Assembly: GCA_964594125.1 (NCBI GenBank)
Contig: CAZQLL010000007.1
Location: 62,001-126,000 of the forward strand
DNA length: 64,000 bases
Direction: 5' to 3'
From: CAVRZJ01 sp964594125
GTDB lineage: Bacteria > Acidobacteriota > Thermoanaerobaculia > Thermoanaerobaculales > Thermoanaerobaculaceae
Positions 41,794 to 50,622 of the stretch are shown piece by piece. The notes under the pieces are model-generated. The model had not been told where the DNA came from. It saw only the letters and a list, made by a program, of their open reading frames with translations, and searched no databases. The position numbers and the translations under genes were made by a program. Every line of letters begins with the position of its first letter. Position 1 is the stretch's first letter.

Positions 41794-43896
41794 ATGCGCC
41801 GCTGGATCGCCGTCTTCCTCGCCTTCGCCTGCATCGCCCCCGCTCTCGCCCAGACCGCGCCGGCGCCAGCCGACAACCCGCTGCTCACCGAGTGGACGAC
41901 GCCGTTTGCGGTGCCGCCGTTCGCCGCGATCCGGCCCGAGCACTTCATGCCGGCGTTCAGGGAGGCGATGGCGCGCGAGCGCGCCGAGGTCGACGCGATC
42001 GCCGCCGCGGCCGAGCCGCCGACGTTCGCCAACACCATCGCGGCGCTCGACGCCGCCGGCGAGCACCTCGACCGCGTCGGCGCCGTGTTCTCCAACCTCG
42101 ACTCCGCCGAGACCAACGAGGCGCTGCAGGCGGTCGCCCGCGAGGTCGCGCCGCTGCAGGCGGCGCACCGCGACGCCACGCTGCTCGACGAGAAGCTGTT
42201 CGCGCGCGTGAAGGCGGTGTGGGACGCGCGCGCGACGCCGGCGCTCGAGCCCGACCAGGCGCGCCTGCTCGAGCTCACCTACAAGCGCTTCGTGCGCGGC
42301 GGCGCGCTGCTCCATGGCGACGCGCGGCAGCGCATGCGCGACATCAACGCCGAGCTGGCGAAGCTCTCAGTCGCGTTCGGCGAGGCGATGCTCAAGGAGA
42401 CCAACGGCTACAAGCTCGTCATCGAGCGCCGGGAGGACCTCGCGGGGCTGTCGGAGCGCATGGTGAAGTCCGGCGCCGAGGCGGCGGCGAAGGCCGGCAT
42501 GCCGGGGAAGTGGGTGTACACGCTCCACGGCCCGAGCCTGTGGCCGTTCCTCGAGCAGTCGGCCAACCGCGAGCTGCGCCGCCGGATCTTCACCGCCTAC
42601 ACCACCAAGGGCGCGCACGGCGACGCCAACGACACCGGCAGGATCCTCGCGCGCACCGCGGCGCTGCGCGCCGAGCGCGCCCGCCTGCTCGGCTACGCCA
42701 CGCACGCCGACTTCGTCCTCGAGGAGAACATGGCGAAGGACCCGGCGGGCGTGTACGGGCTGCTCAACCGCCTGTGGGCGCCGGCCAAGGCCGTCGCCGC
42801 CCGCGAGGCCGAGGCGATGCAGGCGATGATCGACGCCGAGGGCGGCGGCTTCCAGCTCGCGCCGTGGGACTGGTTCTATTACGCCGAGAAGGTGCGCAAG
42901 GCGCGCTACGACCTCGACGAAGGCGAGCTGCGGCCGTACTTCCGCATGGAGGCGGTGCGCGACGGCGCCTTCGCGGTCGCGAGCAGGCTCTACGGGATCA
43001 CGTTCACGCCGCGCCCCGATCTCCCCGTCTACAACCCCGAGGTGGCGGCGTTCGAGGTCAAGGACGCCGACGGCGCCCACCTCGCGATCTTCTTCGCCGA
43101 CTACCACCCGCGCCCGGGCAAGCGCTCCGGCGCGTGGTCGTCGCGCTTCCGCGGCGCGCGCGTGCGCGACGGCAAGGCGGTCCGCCCGGTCGTCGTCAAT
43201 GTCGGCAACTTCTCGCGCCCGGCCGGCGACACGCCGGCGCTGCTCTCGCTCGACGAGGTGCAGACGCTGTTCCACGAGCTCGGCCACGCGCTCCACTCGA
43301 TGCTCTCGCGCGTCCGCTACGCCGGCGTCGCGGCGGTGCCGCGCGACTTCGTCGAGCTGCCGTCGCAGATCATGGAGAACTGGGCGCTCCACCCCGACGT
43401 GCTCCCGGCCTACGCCCGCCACTGGAAGACCGGCGAGCCGATCCCGCCGGCGCTCGTCGAGAAGCTCGTCGCCGCCCAGAAGTTCAACCAGGGGTTCGCC
43501 ACCGTCGAGTACCTCGCCGCCTGCCTGCTCGACATGGAGTGGCACACCCTCACCGGCCCGTGCGAGGCCGAGCCGGCCGCCTTCGAGCGCATCGTGCTCG
43601 CCCGCATCGGCATGCCGGCCGAGATCGTGCCGCGCTACCGCTCGACCTACTTCCAGCACATCTTCGCCGGCGGCTACTCCTCGGGCTACTACAGCTACGT
43701 CTGGAGCGAGGTGCTCGATTCCGACGCCTTCGAGGCGTTCAAGGAGAAGGGGCTGTTCGACCCCGCCACCGCCCGCTCGTTCCGCACCAACATCCTCGAG
43801 AAGGGCGGCAGCGAGGAGGCCATGGCCATGTACGTCCGCTTCCGCGGCCGCCCCCCGGCCGTCGAGCCGCTGCTCGCCAAGCGCGGGCTGATGTAG
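41794..43896 (+). CDS. M3 family oligopeptidase/dipeptidyl carboxypeptidase, exported
   Basis: 700 aa; the ATG has GGGAG upstream. Residues 1-20 are a signal peptide (WIAVFLAFACIAPALAQ), so this member is exported, unlike cytosolic PrlC. The zinc site is FHELGHALH (His494, Glu495, His498), and the third ligand is in FVELPSQIMENW about 25 residues on. The C-terminal FAGGYSSGYYSYVWSEVLDSDAF is the substrate-binding motif of Dcp/oligopeptidase A. The N-terminal helices (residues 30-250) match the family's usual lid. It should cleave short peptides in the periplasm. It is divergent from the hydrolase gene and apparently monocistronic. Confidence 0.95.
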   Translation: MRRWIAVFLAFACIAPALAQTAPAPADNPLLTEWTTPFAVPPFAAIRPEHFMPAFREAMARERAEVDAIAAAAEPPTFANTIAALDAAGEHLDRVGAVFSNLDSAETNEALQAVAREVAPLQAAHRDATLLDEKLFARVKAVWDARATPALEPDQARLLELTYKRFVRGGALLHGDARQRMRDINAELAKLSVAFGEAMLKETNGYKLVIERREDLAGLSERMVKSGAEAAAKAGMPGKWVYTLHGPSLWPFLEQSANRELRRRIFTAYTTKGAHGDANDTGRILARTAALRAERARLLGYATHADFVLEENMAKDPAGVYGLLNRLWAPAKAVAAREAEAMQAMIDAEGGGFQLAPWDWFYYAEKVRKARYDLDEGELRPYFRMEAVRDGAFAVASRLYGITFTPRPDLPVYNPEVAAFEVKDADGAHLAIFFADYHPRPGKRSGAWSSRFRGARVRDGKAVRPVVVNVGNFSRPAGDTPALLSLDEVQTLFHELGHALHSMLSRVRYAGVAAVPRDFVELPSQIMENWALHPDVLPAYARHWKTGEPIPPALVEKLVAAQKFNQGFATVEYLAACLLDMEWHTLTGPCEAEPAAFERIVLARIGMPAEIVPRYRSTYFQHIFAGGYSSGYYSYVWSEVLDSDAFEAFKEKGLFDPATARSFRTNILEKGGSEEAMAMYVRFRGRPPAVEPLLAKRGLM

Positions 43897-44123
43897 GCGA
43901 CCTGGGGCGAATCTTCGCGACGGGGCAGAAGCGGACGAGGCCTCTATGCCCCGCACACTACCTGCCACTGCCCTTGGAACCGGTGCGCCGCTGCGGGCAC
44001 CGAGGGCGGGTGCCGTGTTGGTAGGACTCGCTGCCACTGCGATGCCGGAGCGCTGGCCCCGGCACCACTCCGGTCGCCACAACCGGGCGATGTCGCTGTA
44101 TTACAATGATGGCGGAGGGTGGC

Positions 44124-44342
44124 ATGACGATACAGACAGTGCGTCTCCCGGAGGAGTTGGCGCACCGCCTGGAGCGGATCGCGCGCAGCACCAAACGCTC
44201 CAAGTCCTCCTTCATCATCGAGGCGCTCGAGGTGTACCTGAACGAGCGGGAGGACCTCGAGACGGCGCTTGCGCGGGTGCGCGAGCCGCAGGCCGAGTAC
44301 CTCGACCACGCCGAGGTCAAGCTTGCCCTCGACCTCGATTAG
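44124..44342 (+). CDS. RelB-like ribbon-helix-helix antitoxin
   Basis: 72 aa. The ATG at 44124 is preceded by GGAGGG; an earlier ATG at 44106 lacks one. MTIQTVRLPEELAHRLERIA is the N-terminal strand and first helix of a ribbon-helix-helix domain, and SKSSFIIEALEVYL is the second helix. The C-terminal acidic part (YLDHAEVKLALDLD) would wrap around and inhibit the toxin. Pairs like this normally repress their own promoter. The upstream 227 bp hold inverted GGTGCC/GGCACC elements but no operator that I can define. The stop codon overlaps the toxin start. Confidence 0.88.
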   Translation: MTIQTVRLPEELAHRLERIARSTKRSKSSFIIEALEVYLNEREDLETALARVREPQAEYLDHAEVKLALDLD

Positions 44343-44586
44343 GTGGGAGCGGCGGGCGTTCAGGGAGCTTGCGGCGCTGCCGAAGGACGCTCAGCAGCGG
44401 CTGGTCGCGGCGGCCGAGGCGCTCGCGACCCACCCGCTGAAGGGTGAGCAACTCAGCGGCGAGTGGCACGGCCTGCGCCGTCTTCGCGTGGGACGCTATC
44501 GTCTGATCTACGCCTTCGACGGAGCCAGGCTGCTCATCCTCATCGTCCGCGTGGGTCACCGTCGAGAGGTCTACCGCGTCACGTAG
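44338..44586 (+). CDS. RelE/ParE-type toxin, likely ATT start
   Basis: About 82 aa. The recognisable toxin begins IRWERRAFRELAALPKDAQ and continues GEWHGLRRLRVGRYRLIYAF and VRVGHRREVY, the RelE fold with basic RNA- or gyrase-facing residues. There is no ATG or GTG at the right place. An ATT at 44338 overlaps the antitoxin stop (ATTAG), the same geometry as ATGA coupling elsewhere in the window; a GTG at 44269 would add 23 residues read from another frame of the antitoxin. RelE enzymes cut mRNA in the ribosomal A site, while ParE poisons gyrase; the short C-terminus with Arg-Glu-Val-Tyr favours RelE. Confidence 0.82.
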   Translation: MRWERRAFRELAALPKDAQQRLVAAAEALATHPLKGEQLSGEWHGLRRLRVGRYRLIYAFDGARLLILIVRVGHRREVYRVT

Positions 44587-44835
44587 CGGGGCGGCTCGCT
44601 CGGGATGACAGGTTCTGCGCGCCGTCGTGCGCGGCGGCCCGTTCGAAATGACCGCTCTCTCGTCGCGACGAACCAGTGGCGGTGATGCTGTCGTTCGCCT
44701 TGGGCCTCGCTCCTCGCCGTCGGCTGTCGGCCCTGAGCAGTCGGCAGCGACCTGTCGGCACCAAGCTGACGGCTTCCCGCTCACGCCTCCATGCCTCGAT
44801 GGCTCTACGGCTCCATGGCTCGAGAGCTCGCTTCA

Positions 44836-46269
44836 TCACCCCTCGTCGTGCGGGAGGGTGCCGCGGGGGGCGCGGAGGTAGCCGTATGGCGTCTCGTAGA
44901 GGAAGTTGGAGACGCGCGAGGTGTAGATGTCGGCGAACCGCTCGACCTGCTGCGCGAGGTGGCTCTTGTCGCTGCCGGCGCGCATCAGGGGCCCCCAGCG
45001 GGTGTTGCCGAGCTCGCCGGAGGCGCGCGCGAACGGTGCGATGCGCTCGTCGAGCTCGACCGCGGCGGCGCGCAGGGAGGCGATTGCCTCGCGCAGTCGG
45101 CGCGGCTTCGTCTCCGCCCACGCGGGATCGCCGCTCTGCTGGCGCTGCAGCGCCAGACGCGCCTGCGACAGCGCGAACTCGAGACGCACCTTCTCCTCCA
45201 TCAGCGCCGCGAGCTGGCGCTGCGCCTCGCGGAACCCCTCCAGCGCCACGAGCTCCGCCTCGAGCTCGCGCAGGACGAGCGCGGTGCGCCAGCGCAGCAC
45301 GTCCTTCGACACGTGGACGTCGGCGTAGATGTGGTCGCCGACGTAGAGAATCTCCTCGCCGGCGACGCCGAGGTACGCTTCGACCTGGGCGGCGTCGCCG
45401 CCGACGTAAGCGCCGGGCGCGTGGATTCCGGTCGGGCACGGGCGCAGCAGGCCGTCGTCGCTGGCGAGCGCGAACGCCGCCTGGCGGCGCTGGAAGAACT
45501 CCGGCTTGCGCGCGGACACGATCGCGAGCTCGAACAGCTCGCGCCACGGCGTGCCGCCGAGCAGCGGCGCGAGCGCGTGGTCGAGGATGCGGGTGGCGTA
45601 CGCCCAGTCGGAGTTGGTGATCAGCAGCAGCCGCTTGCCGGCGTTGCGCTGGTCGACGAGCGCCCGGCCGAGGTCGGAGTCGGGCTCGATGAAGGCGTCG
45701 GGGTCGGCGAGGATCTCCGCCTTGAGCTCGCCCTCCATGTGCGCCTCGTCGAGCGACCGGCGGACGATGCGATACAGCTCGGCGTAGCCGAGCGGCCGCG
45801 GCAGCTCGCCGGCGTCGAGCAGGTCGACGAGCTGCGCGTACATGCACGCCTCGGAGATCGAGAAGAGTGTGTGGAGAAACTCGAACCGGGGCTCGGCGGG
45901 GTCGGCGAGTGTGCGCCCGTAGGTGGTGCGCTGCTGCTCGAACTCGAGCGGCCGGGTGCCGTGCGAGGCGCGCGTCACGTAGCCGAAGCGGTTCGCCTTG
46001 ACGAGGTTGCCGAGATCGAGGTCGACGATCAGGCCGCGCGTGACGAGCTCGTGGTCGAAATCGAGACCGCCGACCGGCAACCCTGCCTCGCGCAGCTTGG
46101 CGCGCAGCCGCTCGTAGGCGCGCCGCTCCCACCGCTCGACGCGGTAGTGCACCAGCGTGTAGTCGAGGTCGTATCCGATCGCCCTGATGCCGCGCAGGTT
46201 GAGCGTGCGGTTGGCGTAGATCCTGCGCCCCGGCGGCGGCGGCCCGGTGACTGTGCGGAGCTCCTCCAT
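44836..46269 (-). CDS. HAD-IG family 5'-nucleotidase
   Basis: 477 aa; the ATG has GAGGGG about 11 bases upstream. The HAD nucleophile motif is GYDLDYTLVHY (Asp34, Asp36), motif II is LLLITNSDWAYATR and motif IV is EILYVGDHIYADVHVSKD. The large cap insertion and length match purine 5'-nucleotidases of the cN-II-like HAD-IG group, which dephosphorylate IMP/GMP in the cytoplasm. A coiled-coil stretch (about 340-400, ALMEEKVRLEFALSQARLAL) precedes the C-terminus. The gene is alone, with a 249-bp gap to the toxin gene that shows no clear element. Confidence 0.92.
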   Translation of the reverse strand: MEELRTVTGPPPPGRRIYANRTLNLRGIRAIGYDLDYTLVHYRVERWERRAYERLRAKLREAGLPVGGLDFDHELVTRGLIVDLDLGNLVKANRFGYVTRASHGTRPLEFEQQRTTYGRTLADPAEPRFEFLHTLFSISEACMYAQLVDLLDAGELPRPLGYAELYRIVRRSLDEAHMEGELKAEILADPDAFIEPDSDLGRALVDQRNAGKRLLLITNSDWAYATRILDHALAPLLGGTPWRELFELAIVSARKPEFFQRRQAAFALASDDGLLRPCPTGIHAPGAYVGGDAAQVEAYLGVAGEEILYVGDHIYADVHVSKDVLRWRTALVLRELEAELVALEGFREAQRQLAALMEEKVRLEFALSQARLALQRQQSGDPAWAETKPRRLREAIASLRAAAVELDERIAPFARASGELGNTRWGPLMRAGSDKSHLAQQVERFADIYTSRVSNFLYETPYGYLRAPRGTLPHDEG

Positions 46270-46667
46270 CGTGTCGTCACCCCTCTCGCGCGGCGCCGTG
46301 CCGCCCGCAGCCGGTACGGCGCGCCGCCGCAAGCGTAGCGCGGATCGGCGGGCGCGAACCGGCCCTCTCCACGCCCTGTCTCCCAGGTGCGCCTGCGCAT
46401 CGCGCCCGGATGCTCCTCTCAGCAGGTCAGAACAGGGGGCCGGGGTCCGCCCGCAGCAACCTGGCGCCGAGCTGGCGGCCCGGCCGCGAGCGCACCGCGC
46501 GCTAGGCCGCCTTCCGCGCCAGGCCCGGGACGGGATCCACGGCTGGCCCGCCGATCGAGACCGCTGGCGCCGCGCGGCGCCCGCGCGCGGCATGGCGCCG
46601 CCACGCCCGTTCGACGGCTGCGCGATGCGGGAAGATCGCCAACATCGTTGGGCCTGGCACCGGGTGG
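46270..46667. other. Intergenic region, 398 bp, with palindrome and repeat box
   Basis: It contains a 16-bp perfect palindrome GGCGCCGCGCGGCGCC at 46566-46581 and the second GGTGCCAGGCCCAACG box at 46646-46661. From the box a minus-strand frame of 52 codons runs to a stop near 46502 (GTG start in the box, VPGPTMLAIFPHRA then basic residues); I do not call it a gene without conservation data. The 5' leader of the HAD nucleotidase occupies the left end. Confidence 0.5.
46644..46661 (-). repeat. Copy 2 of the GGTGCCAGGCCCAACG box
   Basis: The minus strand reads GGTGCCAGGCCCAACGAT, six bases after the RHS stop codon. It is identical over 18 bases to copy 1 and over 16 to copy 3. Confidence 0.85.
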
Positions 46668-49600
46668 TCACGCGCCGGTGTTGCGGCCGCGGTCGCGGCG
46701 CCGTGCCCGGCGGCGGGGCGCAAGGGCACGCACGAACCCTGCGCCTCCCAGGGTCAGCACCATCAGGCGCGCCGCCCACGACGGTCCGGCGACGGCGACG
46801 CGTACCGGTCCCTGTGCGGCGAAGGCGTCCCCGGAGGGCCCTGCACCGCCCGGAGGCGCCGGCCGGAGCAGGCTCGCAGCCCCGGGCTGGACGAAGGACT
46901 GCTGCCGGTAGGGACGTTCCCTGAACTCCTCCGGCACGTCCCACGGGGTGATGTCGCTCGGGCCTGGCGTCGGCGTCGGACGCACGTCCAGCTCGGAGGA
47001 TCGCAAGCCGCCGCTCGGCGCCCCGAAGAGATCGTCCGGGCCGGGGCAACCGAACGGATCGCCGGCCGTGCCGCTCACCGCGAGGCCGCTGTTGAAGTCC
47101 CCGGCGTTGCTCACATAGGGCCACAGGAGGTTGGTCGCACAAAGGCCGGTGGAGTAGGGCGAGGGGACGGACGGATCGGCGAACCGCGGCACCGGTGGTG
47201 GCGGATTTGCGGCGCCGGAGACGCTGAGCGCGCCGACGCCCCAGGGCCATCTGGCGCCGGTGAGCGGCACGCGCGTCGCTGCATCGAAGGCGCCCGAGCC
47301 GTCGAACGTGATGAGGTCGGTGCCGAATGCCGTCGAGCCTGGAGCGGCGTCCGTGATCGGCGGCCGGACAGCGAATGTGGTGCCGCTGGCGTCCCGCGTG
47401 AAGAAATCGTCGGAGAGCAGGTCGCGGCGAGAATCGACGCCCCCGATGAGATTGGTGACGAGAAACGGCGGGAACGCCGCGTTGCCGCCGGCGTGCACGT
47501 TCAGTCCGGTGCCGCCGTTGTCGATCGAGATGATGGTGCGGCGCGTCTGCTGAGCCCGCAGGCTGCGGAACGCCGACAGGAAGTGCTCGTTGTAGCGCAG
47601 TCGGAAGTTGGTGGTCCGGGCGGCTCGGTCGCCCGGCGCCGGGGTCGGGCTGACCCCGAACGGCGACCCCTCGTTGTTGCCGGGCGTGCCGGAGACGTTG
47701 GCGAGCGGCACCGTGGCGGTCTGACCGAAGAGAAGGAGCTCGCTCACCAGCGGCGAGCCGTACAGGTACCTCGTGGTGGTCCCGCCGGCGCTGCGGCCGT
47801 AGAGGCGGTCGAGGGCGTCCCAGGCATAGGTCGCGGTGTTGGGGCCGCCGGAGTCATAGCCGGTGAGCCGGTTGCGGGCGTCGTACGTGTAGGTCGTGGT
47901 CGAGCCGCCGGAGTAGGCGGCGAGCGTGCGCGAGCCGTTGGCGTCGAGCGTGTACGTCGCCGTCGGCCCCGAGCCGTTGACGAGGTTGGAGAACGTCGTC
48001 GCGCGGTTGGCTGCGTCGAAGCCGAGCGTGATCACGCGCGTGAAGGCGTTCTTCGCGAGCGTGCTCGTAAGGCGGTTGCCGCTCTCGTCGAAGGTGAACG
48101 ACTGCGTGTAGGCGCCGCCGAGGGTGCCCTGCTCGGTGAGGATGCGGCGCAGCGCGTCGCGGGTGAAGGCGACGTGCTCGCCGGTCTCGCGCAGCGTGCC
48201 GACGATGTCGCCGTTGCGGTCGCGCGTGTAGGCGAAGCTCGCGTACAGCGGGCCGGCGGACGACAACGCGGGGGCGGGCGCGCCCGGTCCGGCGATCGTC
48301 AGCGAAGCGACGCGCCCGACGGCGTCGTAGGTGTACGCGGAGCTGACGCCGTTGGAGCGCTGGTCGAGCAGGACGTTGCCGGCGGCGTCGAGCGTGTAGG
48401 TCGCGGTGCCGGCGTAGGCGGTGATGCGGAACAGCCGCCCCGCCGCGTCGTACTGGTAGCTCGTCGGGTTGCCGATGCCGTCGACCTCGGAAAGCTGCCG
48501 CCCCTCGCCGTCCCAGCTCTTGCCGACGAAACGGTTGAGCAGGACATCGGTGGAGCGCGTCTTGCGGTTGGCGGCGTCGTAGAGGAACGCGAGGCTGGAG
48601 ACGATCGTGCCGCCCGGCGAGACGCGGTCGACCGCGGTGAGCAGGTTGCCGTTGGCGTCGTAGGTGAAGGCGGTGCGCGCGCCGTCGGCGTAGTCGCGCT
48701 GAACGAGGCGGTCGGCGAGGTCGTAGGTGAACGTCGTCGTCTGACCTTCGGCGTCGGTGTGCGAGATCAGGTTGCCGTTGGCGTCGTAGGCGAACACCCA
48801 CGCGCCGCCGATCGGGTTGGTGCGGGAGACGAGCTCGCGGCGGGCGTTGAATGCCTGCAGCCAGGTGTTGCCGCGACGGTCGACGTACGAGACCGGGTTG
48901 CCGGCAGCGTCGTAGGCGTACGCGTCCGAGCTGCCGAGCGCGTCGGTGGTGCCTGCGAGCCGGCCGAGGGCGTCCCACGTCGCCTGCGTCTGGTTGCCCT
49001 CGCGGTCGGTGAAGCGCAGGAGGTTGCCGGCCGCGTCGTACTGATAGGTGGCCTCGTGCCCGAGCGCGTCGGCGGCCGCGACGAGGCGGTCGAGGGCGTC
49101 GTACTCCCAGGCGCGCTCGTTGCCGAGCGGGTCCTCGGCGCGGATCAGCCGGCCGCCGCCGTCGTACTCGTAGGTCCAGGTGTGGCCGAGCGCGTTCGCC
49201 GCGCTCGCCGGGTTGCCGGCCGTGTCGTACGTGAAGTTCGTCACGCGGCCGGTGCGGTCCGTGGTCCGCGTCCGCTGGCCGAAGGCGTCGTACAGGTACG
49301 ACGCCGAGGTGCCGAGCGCGGCCGGGTCGGCGGCCGTGAGGAGGTTGCACTGCGCGTCGTACGTGAAGCTCCACGTGTTGCCGCGCGGATCCTTGATCGT
49401 CGCCGGCAGGTTGCACGCCGGACTGTAGGTGCGCTCGGTGACGGCGCTCGAGCCCGCGGTGAGCGGCACGGTCAACCGCGTGAGGTTGCCGTGCGCGTCG
49501 TAGTCGTAGGTGGACACCGTGCCGCGCCGGTCGGTGAGCGCGAGCAGGTTTTTGTCGGTTCCCCAGATGAACGCCGCGCTGTGGCCGAGCGGGTCGGTCG

Positions 49601-50621
49601 TCGCCGTGAGGAGGCTCGCGGCCGAGTAGGTGTACTTCCACTGCTGCCCGCCTGGATCGGTTACGGTGGTGGTGCGGGTGCCGCTGGCGAAGGCGAGCGA
49701 CGTCGTTGCGCCCGCCCTGGCGACGCTCTGCACCAACCAGCCGCCCGCGGAGCCAGGCGCCGCGCCGTAGGTCATCGCGGCTGAGTTTCCCAGCCGGTCG
49801 GTGATCGAGGTCAGGAGGTCGTCGACGCCGTAGTCGAAGCGCTCGCTCTCCCCCAGTGGGTCGGTGATCGCGACCAGGCGGTGCTGGGCGTCGTAGGCGA
49901 AGGCGACGCTGCGCGAGAGGTTGGGGTCGGACAAGGCGGTCAACCGGCCCGCCGCGTCGTAGCTGAAGTCCCAGTGCCGCCCCGCCGCGTCGGTCAACCG
50001 CTGCAGCCGCCCGGCGCCGTCATAGGACAGCGCCAGCACGTTGCCGTTGCGGTCGGCGATCGCGGTGAGCTTGCGGTGGCTCGCCGCGAAGAAACGGTAC
50101 TCCAGCCCGTGCTTGGTGCGCAGCAGGAACTGGCCCGCGCCCGGCGTGCTCAAGGTGGCGAAGAGGCCGGGCGGTGAGGTGAAGGCGCCGCCGCCGGCGG
50201 CGAGGAAGAGGTCGACGCGGCCGTCTCCCCAGACGATCCGGACGTTGCCCGCGGCGTCGTTGACGTAGCGCAGGTTGTACGAGAACGACCACCCCTTGCC
50301 GAACGGTGAGGAGACGCTGCGGCGGTCGGCGTTGTAGACGAGGAACGCCTCCACCGGCACGCCGCGGCCCGGCACCGCGAGCAGCCCGCGCGCCAGAACG
50401 AGGTTGCCGGTCAGCGTGTTCACGTGGACGCCAGGGAGCACCGGCACCGCCGCGACCGGCCGCTCCGGGTAGGTCAGGCCGCCGTAGGCGGCCGAGGTGA
50501 CGGCGCCCGCCGGGGCCGCGACCAGGAGTGCGGCGGCGGCCGCGGCGGCGGCCGCCAGCGGCGGACGCCGGTGCAGGCCGGCGGGCGGAGAAACGGCATG
50601 AACGTTGGGCCTGGCACCCAC
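46668..50621 (-). CDS. Secreted RHS/YD-repeat protein without RHS-toxin motif
   Basis: 1317 aa from a GTG at 50621 that has AGGAG 8 bases upstream and lies 1 base past the preceding gene's stop. A signal peptide is near residues 20-38. Residues about 60-160 are the N-terminal RHS-type strand domain (VNTLTGNLVLARGLL), and about 160-1000 are some twenty YD repeats (for example YDAAGNLLRFTDREGNQTQA). The usual RHS-core end motif (DPxGL) that precedes a toxin is missing. Instead there is a Pro/Gly-rich region, a single hydrophobic segment (WAARLMVLTLGGAGF) and an Arg-rich end, like a cell-surface anchor. The 16-bp box occurs both at its first codons and just after its stop. Confidence 0.88.
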   Translation of the reverse strand: MGARPNVHAVSPPAGLHRRPPLAAAAAAAAALLVAAPAGAVTSAAYGGLTYPERPVAAVPVLPGVHVNTLTGNLVLARGLLAVPGRGVPVEAFLVYNADRRSVSSPFGKGWSFSYNLRYVNDAAGNVRIVWGDGRVDLFLAAGGGAFTSPPGLFATLSTPGAGQFLLRTKHGLEYRFFAASHRKLTAIADRNGNVLALSYDGAGRLQRLTDAAGRHWDFSYDAAGRLTALSDPNLSRSVAFAYDAQHRLVAITDPLGESERFDYGVDDLLTSITDRLGNSAAMTYGAAPGSAGGWLVQSVARAGATTSLAFASGTRTTTVTDPGGQQWKYTYSAASLLTATTDPLGHSAAFIWGTDKNLLALTDRRGTVSTYDYDAHGNLTRLTVPLTAGSSAVTERTYSPACNLPATIKDPRGNTWSFTYDAQCNLLTAADPAALGTSASYLYDAFGQRTRTTDRTGRVTNFTYDTAGNPASAANALGHTWTYEYDGGGRLIRAEDPLGNERAWEYDALDRLVAAADALGHEATYQYDAAGNLLRFTDREGNQTQATWDALGRLAGTTDALGSSDAYAYDAAGNPVSYVDRRGNTWLQAFNARRELVSRTNPIGGAWVFAYDANGNLISHTDAEGQTTTFTYDLADRLVQRDYADGARTAFTYDANGNLLTAVDRVSPGGTIVSSLAFLYDAANRKTRSTDVLLNRFVGKSWDGEGRQLSEVDGIGNPTSYQYDAAGRLFRITAYAGTATYTLDAAGNVLLDQRSNGVSSAYTYDAVGRVASLTIAGPGAPAPALSSAGPLYASFAYTRDRNGDIVGTLRETGEHVAFTRDALRRILTEQGTLGGAYTQSFTFDESGNRLTSTLAKNAFTRVITLGFDAANRATTFSNLVNGSGPTATYTLDANGSRTLAAYSGGSTTTYTYDARNRLTGYDSGGPNTATYAWDALDRLYGRSAGGTTTRYLYGSPLVSELLLFGQTATVPLANVSGTPGNNEGSPFGVSPTPAPGDRAARTTNFRLRYNEHFLSAFRSLRAQQTRRTIISIDNGGTGLNVHAGGNAAFPPFLVTNLIGGVDSRRDLLSDDFFTRDASGTTFAVRPPITDAAPGSTAFGTDLITFDGSGAFDAATRVPLTGARWPWGVGALSVSGAANPPPPVPRFADPSVPSPYSTGLCATNLLWPYVSNAGDFNSGLAVSGTAGDPFGCPGPDDLFGAPSGGLRSSELDVRPTPTPGPSDITPWDVPEEFRERPYRQQSFVQPGAASLLRPAPPGGAGPSGDAFAAQGPVRVAVAGPSWAARLMVLTLGGAGFVRALAPRRRARRRDRGRNTGA
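50603..50618 (-). repeat. Copy 3 of the GGTGCCAGGCCCAACG box
   Basis: The minus strand reads GGTGCCAGGCCCAACG, four bases after the stop of the galactose-binding-repeat gene and inside the first codons of the RHS gene, where it reads GARPN. Confidence 0.85.
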
Positions 50622-50622
50622 G

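Noticed and set aside
44060..44110. TACAAT at 44102-44107 as promoter of the toxin-antitoxin pair
   Set aside because: There is no acceptable -35 at 16-18 bp, and the position leaves the earlier ATG inside the promoter.
46502..46729. Small minus-strand frame running from the RHS 3' end through the repeat box (VPGPTMLAIFPHRA...)
   Set aside because: Not called as a gene because there is no conservation evidence and it shares bases with RHS. It is kept only as part of the repeat-box hypothesis.
46644..50618. The two boxes around the RHS gene as target-site duplications of a mobile element
   Set aside because: A third copy at 36.5 kb is not linked to such a unit, no transposase or terminal inverted repeats were seen, and 16 bp is longer than usual duplications.
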